Assembly: GCF_000380485.1 (NCBI RefSeq)
Contig: NZ_AQYG01000046.1
Coordinates: 173,703 to 237,702, forward strand
Length of the DNA: 64,000 nucleotides
Direction of reading: 5' to 3'
Origin: Jongsikchunia kroppenstedtii DSM 45133
GTDB taxonomy: Bacteria; Actinomycetota; Actinomycetes; Mycobacteriales; Mycobacteriaceae
Below the pieces are notes generated by a model. That model saw nothing but the letters and a program-made list of their open reading frames with translations, was not told the origin of the DNA and searched no databases. Position numbers and translations under genes: made by a program. This document shows positions 8,597-16,647 of the stretch, piece after piece. Position 1 is the stretch's first letter; every line of letters starts with the position of its first letter.

Positions 8597-9229
8597 CTAG
8601 CGGTGCGGCGCCTCGGTCAGGCCGCGCGCGACCCCTACTCCTGCACCGATTCCCGCACCGATCGCGGTCACCGGGGCGGCGGTGACGGCAGCACCGATGG
8701 CGGCTCCCAGAACCGGACCGATCGCGAGACCGATCGGCAGGAACGGCACGCCGGCGATCAGCCCGGCCACTCCGCCGACCAATCCGCCCGCGGCAGCCAA
8801 CGGGGCTCCGACGGTTACCGTCGCGATCGCCCCGCCACGGACGGAGTCACCGACGGTGTCGGCGGCCACCTGGTCTGCACGCGCCGGATCGAGGCCCATG
8901 CTCCGGCCTGTGCGAGCGACCTCGGCTTCCGCGCCCGCCGCAGCGCCATTGATCTGCTGCGTCTGCTGCGTCGACAGCCAATCGGGCGCCGGCACCTGGA
9001 GGTCACCGGCGCGAACGGTCGCCGGCGGCGGGACCGCGGCGGCCGGATGCGGTGCCACGACCGCCGCTATCGCCGGCGCAGGCGCATTGTCGTGCGTCGG
9101 TGGCGTGGCCGCCGCGACACCCGCGACGGATGCCGCCAGCATCAACGGCGTAGATCCAGCAGCAACGAGCGTTGCCAGGCGGCGATGGTCACGGGGAGCG
9201 CGGTGACGCCCGGGCGTGCGAGTGCTCAT
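8597..9229 (-). CDS. exported Ala/Gly-rich hypothetical protein with glycine-zipper C-terminus
   Basis: A 210-residue protein with a basic N-terminus (R-T-P-G-R-H-R-A-P-R) followed by an Ala-rich hydrophobic stretch that looks like a signal peptide or Tat-like leader. The middle is Pro/Ala-rich. Residues about 135-205 are hydrophobic with many Gly-x-x-x-Gly spacings, as in membrane-associated glycine-zipper proteins. No catalytic motif is seen and no family is assigned with confidence. It converges on the FAD monooxygenase with only 4 bp between the stops. Similar small exported proteins are common in mycolata. Confidence 0.65.
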   Translation of the reverse strand: MSTRTPGRHRAPRDHRRLATLVAAGSTPLMLAASVAGVAAATPPTHDNAPAPAIAAVVAPHPAAAVPPPATVRAGDLQVPAPDWLSTQQTQQINGAAAGAEAEVARTGRSMGLDPARADQVAADTVGDSVRGGAIATVTVGAPLAAAGGLVGGVAGLIAGVPFLPIGLAIGPVLGAAIGAAVTAAPVTAIGAGIGAGVGVARGLTEAPHR

Positions 9230-9316
9230 GGTTTCAGTCTCCAGCTTCGAATTGACTAGCGGTCGCTAATCGATGATTCGCGTGAGACTGGTCTGCGGAT
9301 TGGTCGCAGTGCCCGA

Positions 9317-9355
9317 ATTTTCGAAACCCCGGCGATCGGTTGTCGATCGCCGGGG
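9317..9355 (-). terminator. intrinsic terminator of the GH43 gene
   Basis: A perfect 11-bp inverted repeat (CCCCGGCGATC at 9327-9337 and GATCGCCGGGG at 9345-9355, 7-nt loop) begins 10 bp downstream of the GH43 stop. Read on the minus strand, the hairpin is followed by TTTCGAAAATTC, a short T-rich tail. Confidence 0.75.
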
Positions 9356-9364
9356 CTCCGCCTG

Positions 9365-10333
9365 CTAGGCCGGCTCGCGCATCACACCGGCATGCCGGAC
9401 GGTTCCGGACAGGCCCGGTAGCTCTTTGAGCGCCGACCAGGTGCGCAGCCCGTCCGTGCTGTCGGCGTAGAAGTACTTCCCACGGGTGTACGCGTCCAAG
9501 TAGATCCGCCAGGTGCCGTTCGGCAGCTGAACGACGGCCGGACCCTCCAACATCGAGCCCCAATTCGCGGTGATCGGCACCGGTGTGTAAGGACCGGTCA
9601 GCGTCGGCGCGGTCCAGTGCTCAATGACCTTCTTGGTCTCGTTCTTGGTGATGGCGTGGTATGTCCCACCGATCTTCACGATGGTGGTGTCGATGTGATC
9701 GGCCTGGATTCCCAACGGAACCGGGAAGCTCCACACCCGCAGGCCCGGATCGAGCGCGGTCATCACATACGGCACGAAGCCGCCGCCGGTCGACATCGAG
9801 AAGACGATGTTCACCCGGCCGTTGTCGACGAACCAGTCGGGCGCCCAGGCCTTGGTGGTGAATGGCGAGAGTGAGGGCAAGCCCCTGCCCGCATCCGAGC
9901 CCGAGGAGCTGCCCAGGTTGCCCCAGCCTTTGCCGTCACCGGTGCCCGGAAGCAGGAAGCAGCACAACGGGACCGGCCAGTTCTCCATGAACGTCCAGTG
10001 GACGCGGTCGCGGCTACTGGCGAGGCCGATATTCGACGGGTCGCCTGTGGTGTAGGTGACGTAGTACGTCCCGTCGGTGTTCCGGAAGATGCTCGGGTCG
10101 CGCACCAGTCCGGTCGGCGGCGTATACGCTCCCCGCTGCAGCACCTGGTAATCGGTGCCATCCGTCGACTGGTAGACGTCCATGGTGCGGTCGCTGGCAT
10201 TGCTGAACGCCACCATCGTGTACCGCCAACCGGCCGCCGATGCGGCACCGTTGAGCCCCGGGATCGCAACGAGCAGCCCCACGACCAACAGCAGTGCCGC
10301 CGACGCGGCCGAGAAAGTTCGCTTGCTGTGCAT
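9365..10333 (-). CDS. secreted glycoside hydrolase family 43-like enzyme
   Basis: A protein of about 322 residues. It has a signal peptide (basic start, then a long Leu/Val/Ala core ending A-A-S-A-A near residue 35) and a five-bladed beta-propeller of GH43 type. The three expected acidic residues can be seen in R-D-P-S-I-F (base Asp), W-A-P-D-W-F (second Asp) and L-E-G-P-A-V-V (acid Glu). GH43 members act on arabinan or xylan-type chains. Whether this one acts on plant polymers or on the organism's own arabinogalactan is unknown. The start is uncertain: ATG 10333 gives a clean signal peptide, but in-frame starts up to 10384 exist and none has a strong ribosome site. A strong terminator follows. 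Confidence 0.75.
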   Translation of the reverse strand: MHSKRTFSAASAALLLVVGLLVAIPGLNGAASAAGWRYTMVAFSNASDRTMDVYQSTDGTDYQVLQRGAYTPPTGLVRDPSIFRNTDGTYYVTYTTGDPSNIGLASSRDRVHWTFMENWPVPLCCFLLPGTGDGKGWGNLGSSSGSDAGRGLPSLSPFTTKAWAPDWFVDNGRVNIVFSMSTGGGFVPYVMTALDPGLRVWSFPVPLGIQADHIDTTIVKIGGTYHAITKNETKKVIEHWTAPTLTGPYTPVPITANWGSMLEGPAVVQLPNGTWRIYLDAYTRGKYFYADSTDGLRTWSALKELPGLSGTVRHAGVMREPA

Positions 10334-10491
10334 CACCGATGCAGTATCGACGAACGCGGACACGTTGTACATATGCCTGCCCACAGCGGCGGAAAATCGT
10401 TACCAACGGCCGCGGTGACAGAGCCCGCGGTGGTGGTCCCGGCACGCACTACAGTGACGGTGTCTGACCTCGCACAATCCAGGAGTTTCCG

Positions 10492-11028
10492 TTGGCGATC
10501 AAAAGCCTGAATCACGCTGTCCTCTTCGTCTCCGACGTGGAAGTCAGCGCGCAGTTCTACTGCGATGTGCTGGGCTTCGAGCGGCTCCCGTTCGACTTTC
10601 CGGGTGGTGCATTTCTGCGCGGGTCGGCGTCGGCGAACGACCACGACCTGGGCCTGTTCCAGGCCAGCAGTCCGCGTGCGGGGGACGGTGCGGTCGGGCT
10701 GTATCACCTCGCGTGGGAGGTGGGGACGCTGGCGGAGATGGCGACCACCAAGGACCGGCTGCTGGCCGCCGGCGCGCTGCGCGGGATGTCGAACCACGCC
10801 GGCACGAAGGCGCTGTACGCCCGCGATCCCGACGGCATCGAATTCGAGGTCACCTGGCTGGTGCCCGACGCCCTGCTCGCCGACGAGTTCGGCCCCGGCT
10901 TTTCGGCGACCAGCCCGCTCGACCTGGACGCCGAGATCGAGCGGTACGGCGCCGACACTCCCGGTGGGCCGCGGACCGATCGGGCGCTGATGGCGGCGCT
11001 GATGGGGCGGATCTCGGGTACGCCTTAG
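10492..11028 (+). CDS. VOC-family extradiol-dioxygenase-like protein
   Basis: A 178-residue VOC protein resembling CatE-type ring-cleavage dioxygenases. It opens L-N-H-A-V-L-F-V-S-D (first metal-ligand His) and has Y-H-L-A-W-E-V near residue 65 and D-P-D-G-I-E-F-E-V-T-W near residue 115, which carries the Glu ligand. The start is TTG at 10492; AGGAG lies 7 nt upstream and no ATG fits. It is divergent from the GH43 gene and has no operon partners. The catalytic reaction is not certain; many proteins of this group are uncharacterised. Confidence 0.78.
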   Translation: MAIKSLNHAVLFVSDVEVSAQFYCDVLGFERLPFDFPGGAFLRGSASANDHDLGLFQASSPRAGDGAVGLYHLAWEVGTLAEMATTKDRLLAAGALRGMSNHAGTKALYARDPDGIEFEVTWLVPDALLADEFGPGFSATSPLDLDAEIERYGADTPGGPRTDRALMAALMGRISGTP

Positions 11029-11039
11029 GTTTTCGGCGT

Positions 11040-11073
11040 CGCGCCGCTGTTTGATCGCCGCGCCACTGTTTGA
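11040..11073. repeat. 15-bp imperfect direct repeat
   Basis: CGCGCC[G/A]CTGTTTGA occurs at 11040-11054 and 11059-11073, one mismatch, 19 bp apart. It lies between the VOC stop and the DUF1905-like remnant. No function is evident; it may mark a small rearrangement. Confidence 0.5.
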
Positions 11074-11076
11074 ACG

Positions 11077-11275
11077 CGGGCCTCGCAGTCAAACCGAGGC
11101 GCGACCAATCACTGGAGCCCATCACCGCAAGCCGCAGCCGCGCGGTGCGGTCACCAATGGTGACGCGCACGGCCGCCCGCTTGCCACCGCCCAGTTCCGC
11201 GACGTGGGCATCGGTCAGCTCGATGGCCGTGGCCGACCCATGTGGCGTCAGAGTGGTGGTGACGTTCAGCGACAT
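11077..11275 (-). pseudogene. N-terminal fragment of a DUF1905-like protein
   Basis: The translation from ATG 11275 (M-S-L-N-V-T-T-T-L) continues with A-T-A-I-E-L-T-D-A-H-V and then G-G-K-R-A-A-V-R-V-T-I-G. This matches the first beta-strands of DUF1905 proteins up to L-A-V-M-G. After that the frame reads low-complexity sequence and runs into the antisense of the VOC gene, so the second half of the domain and any C-terminal YdeI-type region are missing. The end is next to a small direct repeat. It looks like a gene decayed by a 3' deletion. Confidence 0.5.
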
Positions 11276-11317
11276 ATGGCCATACTCCCCGACCGACGAT
11301 CCCATTGGAGCACTTTG

Positions 11318-11614
11318 CTATTCGCCGTCATGGTCCTTCTCGTGGAGGGCGCGCAACTCGTCCTTGGCCAGGTCCAGCACCTCGCGGCGTTCCTTGCTCA
11401 GGCCGTCACCGGCGCGATTGATGTAGAAGGTCAGCATCGACATCGCCGATCGATAGGGCGATGTGGCCTTGCGCCGATTCGAATCTTCCGCTGACTCGAG
11501 CAGCGATCGCGCGATCCGCTTGGGATCGGACCAGGTGAAGACACCGTCATCCAGATCGAGCGCATCGGAATGCTCGGTGACATCTTGCGACCACTTCTCC
11601 TTCTTCTCGGCCAT
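11318..11614 (-). CDS. DUF3175 family protein
   Basis: A 98-residue soluble protein matching DUF3175. It shows K-W-S-Q-D-V-T, S-D-A-L-D-L, the D-P-K-R-I-A-R-S-L block, S-N-R-R-K-A and S-A-M-S-M-L-T-F-Y-I-N-R-A-G, the family's most conserved stretch. It is rich in Lys, Asp and Glu at the ends. The molecular function of the family is not known. It stands alone between short intergenic regions. Confidence 0.75.
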   Translation of the reverse strand: MAEKKEKWSQDVTEHSDALDLDDGVFTWSDPKRIARSLLESAEDSNRRKATSPYRSAMSMLTFYINRAGDGLSKERREVLDLAKDELRALHEKDHDGE

Positions 11615-11838
11615 GCCCCGATTGTCGGCCGATCATCGGCCTAACGAAAGGGCACACTCGATATCGCAGGAGCGGCGCGCCCGAGCGCCACCTACGGTCA
11701 CACTGCGCGGACCACACCCATGCAGCGGCCGACATCAACTTTGTTCGGTGAGATCGATCGGGGCCGAAAATCGCTGCGAACGGTTGGGAGATTTGGCGGT
11801 TCTGGACCGACAAGCCGGAATACCGGCGACGATTAGGT

Positions 11839-12036
11839 ATGCCAAACGTAAGAGTATGGCCCAAAGCCGTCGAGGCCGGCGATGTCATCGATCACGACGG
11901 CGTCGAGGTCACCGTGGAGTCGGTGGTCGTGAACACGGCGACGGTCACCTACGTCTGTCATACCAATGACGGCGACGAGGTTGAGTTCGATTGGGATCTC
12001 GACGACTGGGTCGGGGTGCGGCGCGACGAGCGTTGA
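11839..12036 (+). CDS. small acidic hypothetical protein
   Basis: A 65-residue acidic protein (M-P-N-V-R-V-W-P) with alternating Val-rich strands and an Asp/Glu-rich C-terminal half (D-D-G-D-E-V-E-F-D-W-D-L-D-D-W), which looks like a small beta-barrel. No family is recognised. A ribosome site is weak. A run of nine C residues follows just after the stop. Codon use looks normal for the region, so it is probably a real gene of unknown role. Confidence 0.5.
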   Translation: MPNVRVWPKAVEAGDVIDHDGVEVTVESVVVNTATVTYVCHTNDGDEVEFDWDLDDWVGVRRDER

Positions 12037-12113
12037 CGATTCACCCCCCCCCGACCAGGGTCCGACACCGTCTGATCCTCTCGGACGGAGTCGCTGTGAT
12101 CATCTGACAAACG

Positions 12114-12839
12114 TCAGTCCATCCCGCGTTTGCCTGGCGTCCAGAACGGTTTGGTGACGATGCTGCGGCGGTTCCAGCCGCGATCGCGCACCAGGTAGGT
12201 GCGCACCAACTGGATCGTTCGGGCCTCGCCCGCGAGGTAGGCCACACCACCGTCGACATCAGGCAGGTCGAGGGCGGCGACCGCGTCCACCATGTCGGCG
12301 CTCGAAGCCGCGGAACGACCGTCCCGGGTCACGCGCGTCAGTTCTCGTGGCAGTTCGATGTGGTCGCCGACGGAGTTCGCCTGATGGACGCCGACGACCG
12401 GCACCTCCGGGTCGATCTCGCGCAGTAGCGACCCGAATGCAGGTGCCGCCGTCTCCTCTCCGGCGAACAGGTACCAGGTGGCGTCGGGCCGGCGCTTCAA
12501 TCCGCGCGTGTCACGGAAGAATGCGGCGTAGTCGCCTGTCTTCACCGTGTTCAGCCACTGCAGACCGGGGCCGTCGGGCGACTTTCGGTCGTAGACGATG
12601 ATGTCGAGCCAACCTTGCACTGGGTCACTGTCCCAGATGCTGTAACACCGCAATGTCATGATTGATGACATCCGCACACGGATGTGATCTCCAACGTTCC
12701 ATTCGTAGCCGACGAGTTTCGGCCCCTCCATCCGGATACGCGTGGATGTCGGCGTGAGGCGTTCGATATGGGTGACGTGGCCGCCGCTGAGCAGCATTCG
12801 CCCGAGATCGAACCGCGAGCCGGTATCAACAGTGGCCAT
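12114..12839 (-). CDS. siderophore-interacting FAD-binding protein (ViuB/SIP family)
   Basis: A 241-residue ferric-siderophore reductase of the SIP family. The N-terminal FAD-binding barrel contains R-C-Y-S-I-W-D (the R-x-Y-S/T flavin motif, residues 64-70) and a D-x-x-x-Y-D-R-K segment. The NAD(P)H-binding SIP domain follows from about residue 115, with L-F-A-G-E-E-T-A-A-P-A and Y-L-A-G-E-A near residues 123 and 203. It would release iron from imported siderophores. It is divergent from an AraC-type regulator, and a TTAGGT/ACCTAA iron box lies 19 bp upstream of the start. Iron-dependent repression by an IdeR/DtxR protein is likely. Confidence 0.85.
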   Translation of the reverse strand: MATVDTGSRFDLGRMLLSGGHVTHIERLTPTSTRIRMEGPKLVGYEWNVGDHIRVRMSSIMTLRCYSIWDSDPVQGWLDIIVYDRKSPDGPGLQWLNTVKTGDYAAFFRDTRGLKRRPDATWYLFAGEETAAPAFGSLLREIDPEVPVVGVHQANSVGDHIELPRELTRVTRDGRSAASSADMVDAVAALDLPDVDGGVAYLAGEARTIQLVRTYLVRDRGWNRRSIVTKPFWTPGKRGMD

Positions 12840-12857
12840 GAGTCGTCTCCTCGAAAG

Positions 12858-12877
12858 TTAGGTTTACCTAAGGCTAA
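12858..12877. promoter_or_regulatory. IdeR/DtxR-type iron box
   Basis: The sequence TTAGGTTTACCTAA followed by GGCTAA (12858-12877) lies in the 48-bp gap between the siderophore-interacting protein and the AraC gene. It contains TTAGGT and CCTAA half-sites of the mycobacterial iron-box type. Its place between two divergent starts suggests control of both genes. Confidence 0.65.
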
Positions 12878-12887
12878 AGTGTCCCAA

Positions 12888-13682
12888 ATGCGCATGGCGG
12901 ACCATCGATGCCCCGAAACGGCCACCGATCTCGGTGGCTCGCCGATCCTGAGCATCGGGCACGGGATGGTCGCGCCGGCGATGGCTCTGCCGGCCGCTCA
13001 CTCTCATCCCGAGCCGTTGCTCATGGGAGCGGCGACCGCGACGGTCACGGTGACGACCGGCGGGCGGGACTGGCTGGTACCTCCGGGTTACGGCCTGTGG
13101 ATCCCGGGCGGTGTCGAGCATTCGGGTGAGGTACTGCGGCGCGGTGAGGGTTTCACACTCGTTTTCGCAGCCGACCGCTCCCCGATCGACTGGCCGGAGC
13201 CGACCGGTGTGGCCGTCGGCCCCCTTCTGCGTGAGCTCATCGTTCACCTGCAGCGAACCGAGCACGACGATCCGACACGGCCGGCCGCCGAGACCCTGCT
13301 GTTCACACTGCTCAGGCCGGCACCATCGCATGACTTGCGACTCGTCATGCCGACCGATCCGCGGATCAGACCGATCGCCGACCAACTCGTCGCCGACCCG
13401 TCCGACGATCGAGGCGTCGACGCGTGGGCCGACGAGGTGCACGTCGGCGTGCGCACCCTGTCCCGGTTATTCGCCGCCGAGACGGGTCTACCTTTTGCTC
13501 GGTGGCGTATCCATGCTCGCGTCCATGCAGCCATCGGGCTGCTCGCCGGCGGCGTACCTGTCGACGCCGTCGCCCGCGCGGTCGGCTATCGCAAGACCAG
13601 CGCATTCATCGCCGCGTTCAGTCGGGTGACCGGCCAGACTCCCGGCACCTACCGGGACGCGAACCGACCGGAACTGCATTAA
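12888..13682 (+). CDS. AraC-family transcriptional regulator
   Basis: A 264-residue regulator with an N-terminal cupin-like sensing domain (His-rich P-A-A-H-S-H-P-E-P, then P-P-G-Y-G-L-W-I-P-G-G-V-E-H near residues 65-80) and a C-terminal AraC double helix-turn-helix. The second helix-turn-helix contains V-D-A-V-A-R-A-V-G-Y-R-K-T-S-A-F-I-A-A-F and ends G-Q-T-P-G-T-Y-R. ATG 12888 lies just after the iron box. It probably controls the divergent siderophore-utilisation gene, as RipA-like AraC regulators do in relatives. Its stop overlaps that of ychF (TTAA shared on both strands). Confidence 0.82.
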   Translation: MRMADHRCPETATDLGGSPILSIGHGMVAPAMALPAAHSHPEPLLMGAATATVTVTTGGRDWLVPPGYGLWIPGGVEHSGEVLRRGEGFTLVFAADRSPIDWPEPTGVAVGPLLRELIVHLQRTEHDDPTRPAAETLLFTLLRPAPSHDLRLVMPTDPRIRPIADQLVADPSDDRGVDAWADEVHVGVRTLSRLFAAETGLPFARWRIHARVHAAIGLLAGGVPVDAVARAVGYRKTSAFIAAFSRVTGQTPGTYRDANRPELH

Positions 13683-14758
13683 ACGTTGAAGCGGAACTCC
13701 ACCACGTCCCCGTCGGCCATGATGTAGTCCTTGCCCTCCATGCGCACCTTGCCGGCAGCTTTGGCGTCGGCCATCGATCCGGCGGCGTCGAGGTCGGCGA
13801 AGGAGACGATCTCGGCCTTGATGAAGCCCTTTTCGAAGTCGGTGTGAATGACGCCAGCCGCCTTGGGGGCGGTGTCGCCCTGGTGAATCGTCCACGCGCG
13901 CGATTCTTTTGGTCCCGCCGTCAAGTAGGTCTGCAGGCCCAGGGTGTGGAAGCCGGCCCGTGCCAGCGAGGCCAATCCGGGCTCATGCTGGCCGACGGAC
14001 TCGAGCAGTTCCAGGGCGTCCGCCTCGTCGAGCTCCAGCAGCTCACTCTCGACCTTGGCATCAAGGAACACGCAATCAGCAGGCGCCACAGCGGCTTTCA
14101 GCTCTTCCTTGCGCGTCTCGTCCGTCAGTACCGACTCGTCGGAGTTGAAGACGTATAGGAACGGCTTCGTCGTCATCAGGTGCAGCTCGCGCAGTAGCGA
14201 CAGGTCCAGCGAATCCTGCTGCGAGAACAGGGTTTTGCCGTCGGTCAGGATCGCCTCGGCCTTCTTGGCGGCCTCTACGCTCTCGGCGAGATCCTTGTTC
14301 TTCCGCGCATCCTTCTCGAGCCGCGGGATCGCCTTCTCCAGCGTCTGCAGATCAGCCAGGATCAGCTCGGTCTCGATGATCTCGATGTCGGCCATCGGGT
14401 CCACCCGACCATCGACGTGCACCACGTCGTCGTCGGCGAACACGCGCACGACCTGACAGATGGCGTCGGCCTCGCGAATGTTGGCGAGGAACTGGTTGCC
14501 CATGCCCTCGCCCTCGGACGCACCCTTGACGATGCCGGCGATGTCGACGAACGACACGGTCGCGGGCAGGATGCGCTCACTGCCGAAGATCTCGGCGAGC
14601 CGGTTCAGCCGCGGGTCCGGCAGCTCGACGACGCCCACGTTGGGCTCAATGGTGGCGAACGGGTAGTTCGCGGCCAGCACGTCGTTGCGGGTCAGCGCGT
14701 TGAACAGGGTGGACTTGCCGACGTTGGGCAGTCCGACGATTCCGAGAGTAAGGCTCAC
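13679..14758 (-). CDS. ychF: redox-regulated P-loop NTPase YchF/Ola1
   Basis: A 359-residue YchF, the usual length. The N-terminal G domain has G-L-P-N-V-G-K-S-T (G1), the [10 protein letters not shown]3 region near residue 72 and an N-x-x-E/D-like G4 (Y-V-F-N-S-D-E). A coiled coil lies around residues 125-190 and a C-terminal TGS-like domain follows residue 275 with A-W-T-I-H-Q-G. The protein binds ATP and ribosomes and influences stress and translation-start fidelity. The start is GTG 14758. A -10-like TAAGAT lies 8 nt upstream, suggesting a leaderless transcript. The start codon sits inside a perfect 15-bp inverted repeat. Confidence 0.95.
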   Translation of the reverse strand: MSLTLGIVGLPNVGKSTLFNALTRNDVLAANYPFATIEPNVGVVELPDPRLNRLAEIFGSERILPATVSFVDIAGIVKGASEGEGMGNQFLANIREADAICQVVRVFADDDVVHVDGRVDPMADIEIIETELILADLQTLEKAIPRLEKDARKNKDLAESVEAAKKAEAILTDGKTLFSQQDSLDLSLLRELHLMTTKPFLYVFNSDESVLTDETRKEELKAAVAPADCVFLDAKVESELLELDEADALELLESVGQHEPGLASLARAGFHTLGLQTYLTAGPKESRAWTIHQGDTAPKAAGVIHTDFEKGFIKAEIVSFADLDAAGSMADAKAAGKVRMEGKDYIMADGDVVEFRFNV

Positions 14759-14794
14759 GGCCGCTTATCTTATGTGGTCAGCGGCCGTGAGCCT
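14751..14794 (-). promoter_or_regulatory. perfect 15-bp inverted repeat over the ychF start
   Basis: AGGCTCACGGCCGCT (14751-14765) and its exact reverse complement (14780-14794) flank a 14-nt loop containing TAAGAT in ychF sense. The repeat begins 15 bp after the aldehyde dehydrogenase stop and buries the ychF GTG. It could be an I-shaped terminator of the ALDH transcript, an operator over the ychF promoter, or a translation-blocking hairpin in read-through RNA. Confidence 0.6.
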
Positions 14795-14808
14795 CAATCA
14801 GCAAGCGA

Positions 14809-16233
14809 TCAGGCGCCGAACCCGAGCAGCGACTTGACCTCCAGGAACTCGCTGAAGGCGTAGTCGCTCCACTCGCGGCCGTTGCCGCTCTGCTTGTAGC
14901 CGCCGAACGGGGCGGTCGGATCCAGCGGAGCCGAGTTCAGCCCGATCGATCCGGCACGCAGCTTCGAGCCGATCCGGCGCACCTCGTCGAGGTCCTTACC
15001 GGAGACATAGCCGGCCAGGCCGTACTCGGTGTCGTTGCCGATCTTGATCGCCTCGTCGACGGAGTCGTAGCCGATGATCACCAGAACCGGCCCGAACACC
15101 TCGGTCCGCGCGATCTCCATGTCGTTGGTGACGTTGGTGAACACGGTCGGCTGCACGTAGTAACCGGTCTCCAGGCCGTCCGGTCGACCGGCGCCGCCGA
15201 TCACCGGGTTGGCACCGTCGGCGATGGCCCGCTCGATCAGCCCTTGAATCTTGGTGAACTGCGGCTCCGACACGACCGGCCCCAAACGCACCGACGAGTT
15301 CGGATCGCCCACGGTGATCTGCGGGCCGATCTCCTTGACGGCCTCGACCACCTCGTCCATTCGGCTGGACGGCACCAGCATTCGCGACGGCGCATTGCAC
15401 GACTGACCCGAGTTCACCATCATGCTGCTGACGCCGGCGGTGACGTTCGCGATCAGATCCTCGTCGTCGAGCAGAATGTTGGGGCTCTTGCCGCCCAGTT
15501 CCTGCGCGACGCGCTTCACGGTCGGTGCCGCATTCTTGGCGACCTCGATCCCGGCCCGTGTCGAGCCGGTGAACGACACCAGGTCGACGTCCGGATGCGA
15601 CGACAGCGCCGCGCCGACACCCGGCCCGTCCCCGTTGACGAGGTTGAACACGCCCGCGGGAACGCCTGCGGTGTCGAAGATTTCGGCGACGATGGCCGCC
15701 GAGAATGGCGCCACCTCAGACGGCTTGAGCACCATCGTGCAGCCGGTTGCGATGGCCGGGGCCACCTTGCACATCACCTGGTTCAGCGGCCAGTTCCATG
15801 GCGTGATGAACGCGCAGACACCGATCGGCTCCTTGACGATGCGTGACGTACCGCGATCCTCGGAGAACGAGTAGGTCTTGAGCAACTCTGCAGCGGTGGC
15901 CAGATGCGCCATGCCGATCGGCACCTGAGCAGCCTGCGCCAGCCCCGCGGGCGCACCCATCTCTTCGGTGACGGCGGCGGCCAGATCCTCGGCCCGATTC
16001 TGATACTCGGCAATGATCCTGCCCAGCAACGCAACTCGCTCGTCGACGGTCGTCTGCGACCACGTTTCGAATGCGCGGCGGGCCGCGGCGACAGCGGCGT
16101 CGACGTCGGCCTTGGAGCCGAGGGCGACATGGCCGGCGGCCTTCTCGGTCGCGGGATTGATCACGTCAAGCAGATTGAGCTCGACCGGATCGACCCACTG
16201 ACCATCGATGTAGAACTGATTGATTTCGCGCAC
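14809..16233 (-). CDS. NAD-dependent aldehyde dehydrogenase
   Basis: A 474-residue ALDH superfamily enzyme. The oxyanion Asn lies in T-P-W-N-W-P-L, the general base Glu in Q-E-L-G-G-K-S and the nucleophile Cys in N-S-G-Q-S-C-N; the C-terminal P-F-G-G-Y-K-Q-S-G-N-G-R-E is also present. GTG 16233 is chosen because GGGAGG sits 4 nt upstream; the frame is open further but without homology. The substrate is unknown; the sequence resembles broad aliphatic or aromatic aldehyde dehydrogenases. It is transcribed towards ychF, separated from it by a 15-bp inverted repeat. Confidence 0.88.
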   Translation of the reverse strand: MREINQFYIDGQWVDPVELNLLDVINPATEKAAGHVALGSKADVDAAVAAARRAFETWSQTTVDERVALLGRIIAEYQNRAEDLAAAVTEEMGAPAGLAQAAQVPIGMAHLATAAELLKTYSFSEDRGTSRIVKEPIGVCAFITPWNWPLNQVMCKVAPAIATGCTMVLKPSEVAPFSAAIVAEIFDTAGVPAGVFNLVNGDGPGVGAALSSHPDVDLVSFTGSTRAGIEVAKNAAPTVKRVAQELGGKSPNILLDDEDLIANVTAGVSSMMVNSGQSCNAPSRMLVPSSRMDEVVEAVKEIGPQITVGDPNSSVRLGPVVSEPQFTKIQGLIERAIADGANPVIGGAGRPDGLETGYYVQPTVFTNVTNDMEIARTEVFGPVLVIIGYDSVDEAIKIGNDTEYGLAGYVSGKDLDEVRRIGSKLRAGSIGLNSAPLDPTAPFGGYKQSGNGREWSDYAFSEFLEVKSLLGFGA

Positions 16234-16310
16234 GACGCCTCCCGAAAGGACTCTTTGATTAGCACTTCCGAGTGTAGGCCGAACGCTCGCTCTGCAGGGA
16301 GCTAAATCGA

Positions 16311-16502
16311 CTACCGGCGCCAGCGGAGAAGGCGAAGCCGCGACGACCGCGCTTCGACGAGCACATCCGCGCGGCCGGCTCGCTCGGCCTCGATCGCGTC
16401 GAGCACCTGCTGCTGGCCGTACAGGCCCATCATGACCTCGACACCCCACCCCGGAAACTCCGACAGAGCCAACTCTTTGCGGCCACGGCGTGTTACCTGC
16501 AT
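16311..16502 (-). CDS. small hypothetical protein
   Basis: A 63-residue basic protein opening M-Q-V-T-R-R-G-R-K-E and ending in an Arg/Leu-rich tail. ATG 16502 is preceded by AAGGGGAG at good spacing, which is the main reason to believe it is translated. It contains no recognisable domain. It lies upstream of the aldehyde dehydrogenase on the same strand with a gap of about 77 bp and may be its operon leader gene. Confidence 0.45.
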   Translation of the reverse strand: MQVTRRGRKELALSEFPGWGVEVMMGLYGQQQVLDAIEAERAGRADVLVEARSSRLRLLRWRR

Positions 16503-16603
16503 TTCTCCCCTTCAAATAACGTGGCTAGTGATGTCCCATCCGACTCTATAGTGACGTACACCACAGTGGGTCGAAACTGTACACGCCGCAACAGGGTCAT
16601 CAC

Positions 16604-16621
16604 AGGCCGGGCTGCCGGCCT
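16604..16621 (-). terminator. GC-rich hairpin, possible terminator
   Basis: AGGCCGG-GCTG-CCGGCCT is a perfect 7-bp stem with a 4-nt loop, 27 bp downstream of the RibD-C-like remnant on the minus strand. No T-run follows, so termination is only possible. Confidence 0.35.
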
Positions 16622-16647
16622 ACGAATCGGCAGGTGAGCGCCGCCGT

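Noticed and set aside
10850..11076. C-terminal part of the frame that begins with the DUF1905-like fragment
   Set aside because: It is Arg/Pro/Ser low-complexity sequence antisense to the VOC gene and does not continue the domain.
12039..12060. Run of C residues after the small acidic gene as a functional element
   Set aside because: A nine-base homopolymer in high-GC DNA is unremarkable, and no gene or promoter depends on it.
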